Assembly: GCA_035686365.1 (NCBI GenBank)
Contig: DASRZM010000032.1
Span: 1 to 15,701 of the forward strand
DNA from: DASRZM01 sp035686365
GTDB taxonomy: Bacteria > Pseudomonadota > Gammaproteobacteria > Xanthomonadales > Xanthomonadaceae
Length of the DNA: 15,701 bases
Direction: 5' to 3'
Below are positions 13,912-15,701 of this stretch, piece by piece; position 1 is the stretch's first letter; every line of letters starts with the position of its first letter. The translations under genes and the position numbers were made by a program. The notes under the pieces were generated by a model, which worked only from the letters and a program-made list of their open reading frames with translations, was not told the DNA's origin and searched no databases.

Positions 13912-15345
13912 ATGGCCGAAAAGAAAACGTTCCGACTCCCCGACCTCGGCGAGGGGCTGCCCGACGCCGAGATCGTGGAGTGGCACGTCGAGCAGGGCGC
14001 GTCAATCCGGCTGGACGAGCCGCTGGTGTCGATGGAGACCGCCAAGGCCGTGGTCGAGGTGCCCTCGCCGTATTCGGGCAAGGTCATCAAGCTGCACGGC
14101 GCCACTGGCGATGTGATCGATACCGGCGCGCCGCTGGCCGAATTCGAACTGGATCCCGACGCCCCGCAGCGCGCCGAGGCCCAGGACACCGGACACGGCC
14201 ACGGGCACGCCGACGACCAGGGCAAGCGCTCCACCGGCGAGCCGGTGCACGACGAGCCCTCGCGCGACGACGGCGATGCGATCACGGTGGTGGCCTCCGA
14301 CGACGGCGGAGAGATCGCCTCCGACGACACGCCCGCACCGAAGGGGCGCGCCGGCGGCGACGCTGGCACCGTCGTGGGCGCGATGGAAAGCTCCGACCGC
14401 CTCCACGTGGAGGCCGCGACCACGGTCGGCGGTGTCAAGGCGATGCCGGCCGTGCGCGCGCTGGCGAAGAAACTCAAGGTCCACCTGACCCGCCTGCACG
14501 GCTCCGGCAAGGATGGCGTGATCACGCTGAAGGACGTACGCGAAGCGGCCGAGCGCGGTGACGCCGCCACGCCCCCCGCTCCCGCCGGGAGAGGGGCCGG
14601 GGGCGAGGGTCCGGGCAAGCCTCGAGGCCGCGCTCCGGCCGAACCCGCCCCCGCCGCGCTGCGCGCGCCACCGGCTCCCGCCGGGAGAGGGGACCGCGGG
14701 GTGGCGCTGGACGTGGACGAGCCGATCCGCGGGGTGCGCCGCAACATGTTGCGCACGATGAGCGCGGCCCATGCCGAGGTGGTACCGACCACGCTGATGG
14801 ACGGTGCCGACCTGCACGCCTGGGCGCCCGGCGAGGACATCACGGTCCGCCTGATCCGCGCGCTGGCCTGCGCCGCGCAGGCGGTGCCGGCGCTGAACTC
14901 CTGGCTCGACGCGAAACAGGGCACGCTGCGACGGCACTCGCGCGTGGACGTGGGCATCGCAGTGGATACGCCCGAGGGCCTGTTCGTGCCGGCGCTGCGC
15001 CACTGCGAGCGCCTGGACGCACAGCAGGCCCGCGCCGGCATCGACCGCATCCGCGAGCAGGTGAAGACCCGCAGCATCCCCCCCGAGGAACTGCGCAACT
15101 ACACGATCATGCTGTCGAATTTCGGCGTGTTCGCAGGCAAGTACGCCACGCCGATCGTGGTGCCCCCGTGCGTGGCGATCGTCGCGGCCGGGCGCCTGTT
15201 CCACGAGGCGGTACCGGTGATCGGCGGCATCCAGGCGCACAGGACGATGCCGCTGTCGCTGACCTTCGACCACCGCGCCTGCACGGGCGGGGAGGCGGCG
15301 CGATTCCTGCGCGCGCTGATCGACGATCTGCAGGCGGCGAATTAG
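13912..15345 (+). CDS. pdhC: 2-oxo acid dehydrogenase E2 dihydrolipoyl acyltransferase
   Basis: A 477-residue core component that carries the acyl group on lipoate and transfers it to CoA. Domains: one lipoyl domain (about 4-80, modified Lys45 in METAKAVVEV); a long acidic, His-containing linker (81-170, GHGHGHADD); an E3/E1-binding domain (about 177-213, MPAVRALAKKLKVHLTRLHGSGKDGVITLKDV); a second linker (214-265); and a catalytic domain (266-477). The active-site motif is FDHRACTGGEAARFL (452-466), with catalytic His454. It has Thr where most E2s have the second Asp of DHRxxDG. The second linker contains two copies of the REP-like repeat in frame (PAPAGRG at 222-228 and 254-260). GGAG lies seven bases before the ATG. 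It is 224 bases after E1 beta, behind a repeat element that may weaken cotranscription. The acyl specificity is not known. Confidence 0.9.
   Translation: MAEKKTFRLPDLGEGLPDAEIVEWHVEQGASIRLDEPLVSMETAKAVVEVPSPYSGKVIKLHGATGDVIDTGAPLAEFELDPDAPQRAEAQDTGHGHGHADDQGKRSTGEPVHDEPSRDDGDAITVVASDDGGEIASDDTPAPKGRAGGDAGTVVGAMESSDRLHVEAATTVGGVKAMPAVRALAKKLKVHLTRLHGSGKDGVITLKDVREAAERGDAATPPAPAGRGAGGEGPGKPRGRAPAEPAPAALRAPPAPAGRGDRGVALDVDEPIRGVRRNMLRTMSAAHAEVVPTTLMDGADLHAWAPGEDITVRLIRALACAAQAVPALNSWLDAKQGTLRRHSRVDVGIAVDTPEGLFVPALRHCERLDAQQARAGIDRIREQVKTRSIPPEELRNYTIMLSNFGVFAGKYATPIVVPPCVAIVAAGRLFHEAVPVIGGIQAHRTMPLSLTFDHRACTGGEAARFLRALIDDLQAAN
14573..14692 (+). repeat. Two in-frame REP-like copies (F, G) inside the E2 gene
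   Basis: The 19-base GCTCCCGCCGGGAGAGGGG occurs at 14578-14596 and again, identical, at 14674-14692. Copy F continues GGCGAGGGTCCGGG, which matches the reverse complement of the intergenic copy upstream of pdhA (GGTGAGGGTCCGGG). Both are read in the same frame and translate to PAPAGRG within the interdomain linker. Confidence 0.85.
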
Positions 15346-15427
15346 GGCTCAGGGCTCAGTCAGAGGTCAGGGCTCAGAGGTCAGGGCTCAGGGCTCAGGG
15401 CTCAGGGCTCAGGGCTCAGGGCTCAGG
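15344..15427 (+). repeat. 7-base tandem repeat (GGGCTCA)
   Basis: The array starts at the E2 stop codon itself. It is first degenerate, with GAGGTCA variants, then runs as six perfect GGGCTCA units (15384-15425). It fits the same G3-N4 quadruplex pattern as the array before the E2 gene, but with a different heptamer. Confidence 0.95.
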
Positions 15428-15623
15428 AAAAGCTGCAATAGGCAGCGCCGCGCTGTTCGTGCTTCGATACCTCAGCACGAACGGGTCGCTCGAGGATTGC
15501 TCGAAGATCGCTGCAATGGGTCCCGATCTTTCCGTTCGTGCTGAGGTATCGAAGCACGAACAGCCGCACCCCTCATTCTGCGAGCTTTACCCTGAGCCCT
15601 GAGCCCTGACCTCTGAGCCCTGA
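15367..15623. repeat. Nested inverted-repeat element, copy 2
   Basis: The outer arms 15367-15400 and 15590-15623 are 34-base perfect inverted repeats made of heptad units, including the variant heptad in the same place. The inner arms 15455-15484 and 15532-15561 are 30-base perfect inverted repeats (GTTCGTGCTTCGATACCTCA...) around a 47-base loop. The right flank (CACCCCTCATTCTGCGAGCT and on) matches the copy before the E2 gene at most positions. Confidence 0.92.
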
Positions 15624-15630
15624 ATCACCG

Positions 15631-15701
15631 ATGCCCCACCAAAGCCGCCTCTCCACCTTCGTCCTCGACTGCCCCGTCGAGAACCTGCAGGAAGCCACCG
15701 A
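15631..15701 (+). CDS. N terminus of a probable VOC/glyoxalase-fold protein (cut by window end)
   Basis: Only 23 full codons are visible: MPHQSRLSTFVLDCPVENLQEAT. The pattern of a short beta strand (STFVLDC) followed by an acidic-start helix resembles the opening of VOC-superfamily proteins. The start lies eight bases after the last TGAGCCC repeat, and no clear ribosome site is seen. The reaction cannot be inferred from this fragment. Confidence 0.5.
   Translation, partial: MPHQSRLSTFVLDCPVENLQEAT

Noticed and set aside
13860..15273. Long minus-strand frames opposite the E2 gene
   Set aside because: They are Ser/Arg/Ala-rich shadows of a clearly recognised E2; no start signal or homology.
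13694..15425. Tandem repeats considered as a CRISPR array
   Set aside because: The units are 7 bases with no spacers, and no cas gene is present.
13690..15630. Elements around E2 considered as insertion-sequence ends
   Set aside because: No transposase is encoded between them, E2 is a normal operon gene, and no clear target-site duplications were seen.

Overview
The window is about 70% GC by eye, densely coded and uses both strands. The protein sequences, the maleylacetoacetate isomerase, homogentisate and tryptophan dioxygenases, a PilU-type ATPase, and the dispersed intergenic palindromes together suggest a gammaproteobacterium of the Xanthomonadaceae/Lysobacteraceae (Xanthomonas, Lysobacter or Luteimonas-like). 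The assignment rests on recognition, not on a search.

Layout. 1-741: a small YdcH/DUF465 protein (minus) and about 400 bases without a convincing protein gene that hold a terminator-like hairpin and a possible structured RNA. 742-2084: a translationally coupled pair of lipoproteins (DUF4398, then OmpA-like), minus strand. 2206-3333: a PilU-type twitching ATPase, divergent from the pair. 3446-8004 (minus): a complete lower tyrosine pathway in the order hpd, hmgA, fahA, maiA, which turns 4-hydroxyphenylpyruvate into fumarate and acetoacetate. A divergent MarR-type regulator (8093-8545) faces it. A perfect 14-base palindrome lies exactly between the -35 and -10 boxes of the hpd promoter, so repression of the pathway by this MarR protein is a strong hypothesis. 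8619-10175 (minus): a POT-family proton/peptide symporter. 10426-11274 (minus): tryptophan 2,3-dioxygenase. 11539-15345 (plus): E1 alpha, E1 beta and E2 of a thiamine-diphosphate 2-oxo acid dehydrogenase. 15631 to the end: the first residues of a probable VOC-fold protein.

Together the central genes form an amino-acid catabolism block: peptide import, tyrosine/phenylalanine and tryptophan ring opening, and an oxo acid dehydrogenase. This suits a proteolytic lifestyle.

The least ordinary material is repetitive DNA. One REP-like palindrome family (CCCTCTCCC/GGGAGAGGG type) occurs in most of the gaps between genes, and two copies lie in frame inside the E2 gene, where they encode part of its flexible linker. 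A second family (GGAGCGGC/GGAGCCGGC type) sits after marR and between the two E1 genes. A third, composite element flanks the E2 gene on both sides. It consists of G-rich 7-base tandem repeats and nested perfect inverted repeats (up to 34 bases), and the tandem arrays fit the G-quadruplex pattern. No transposase, CRISPR, tRNA or rRNA was seen.
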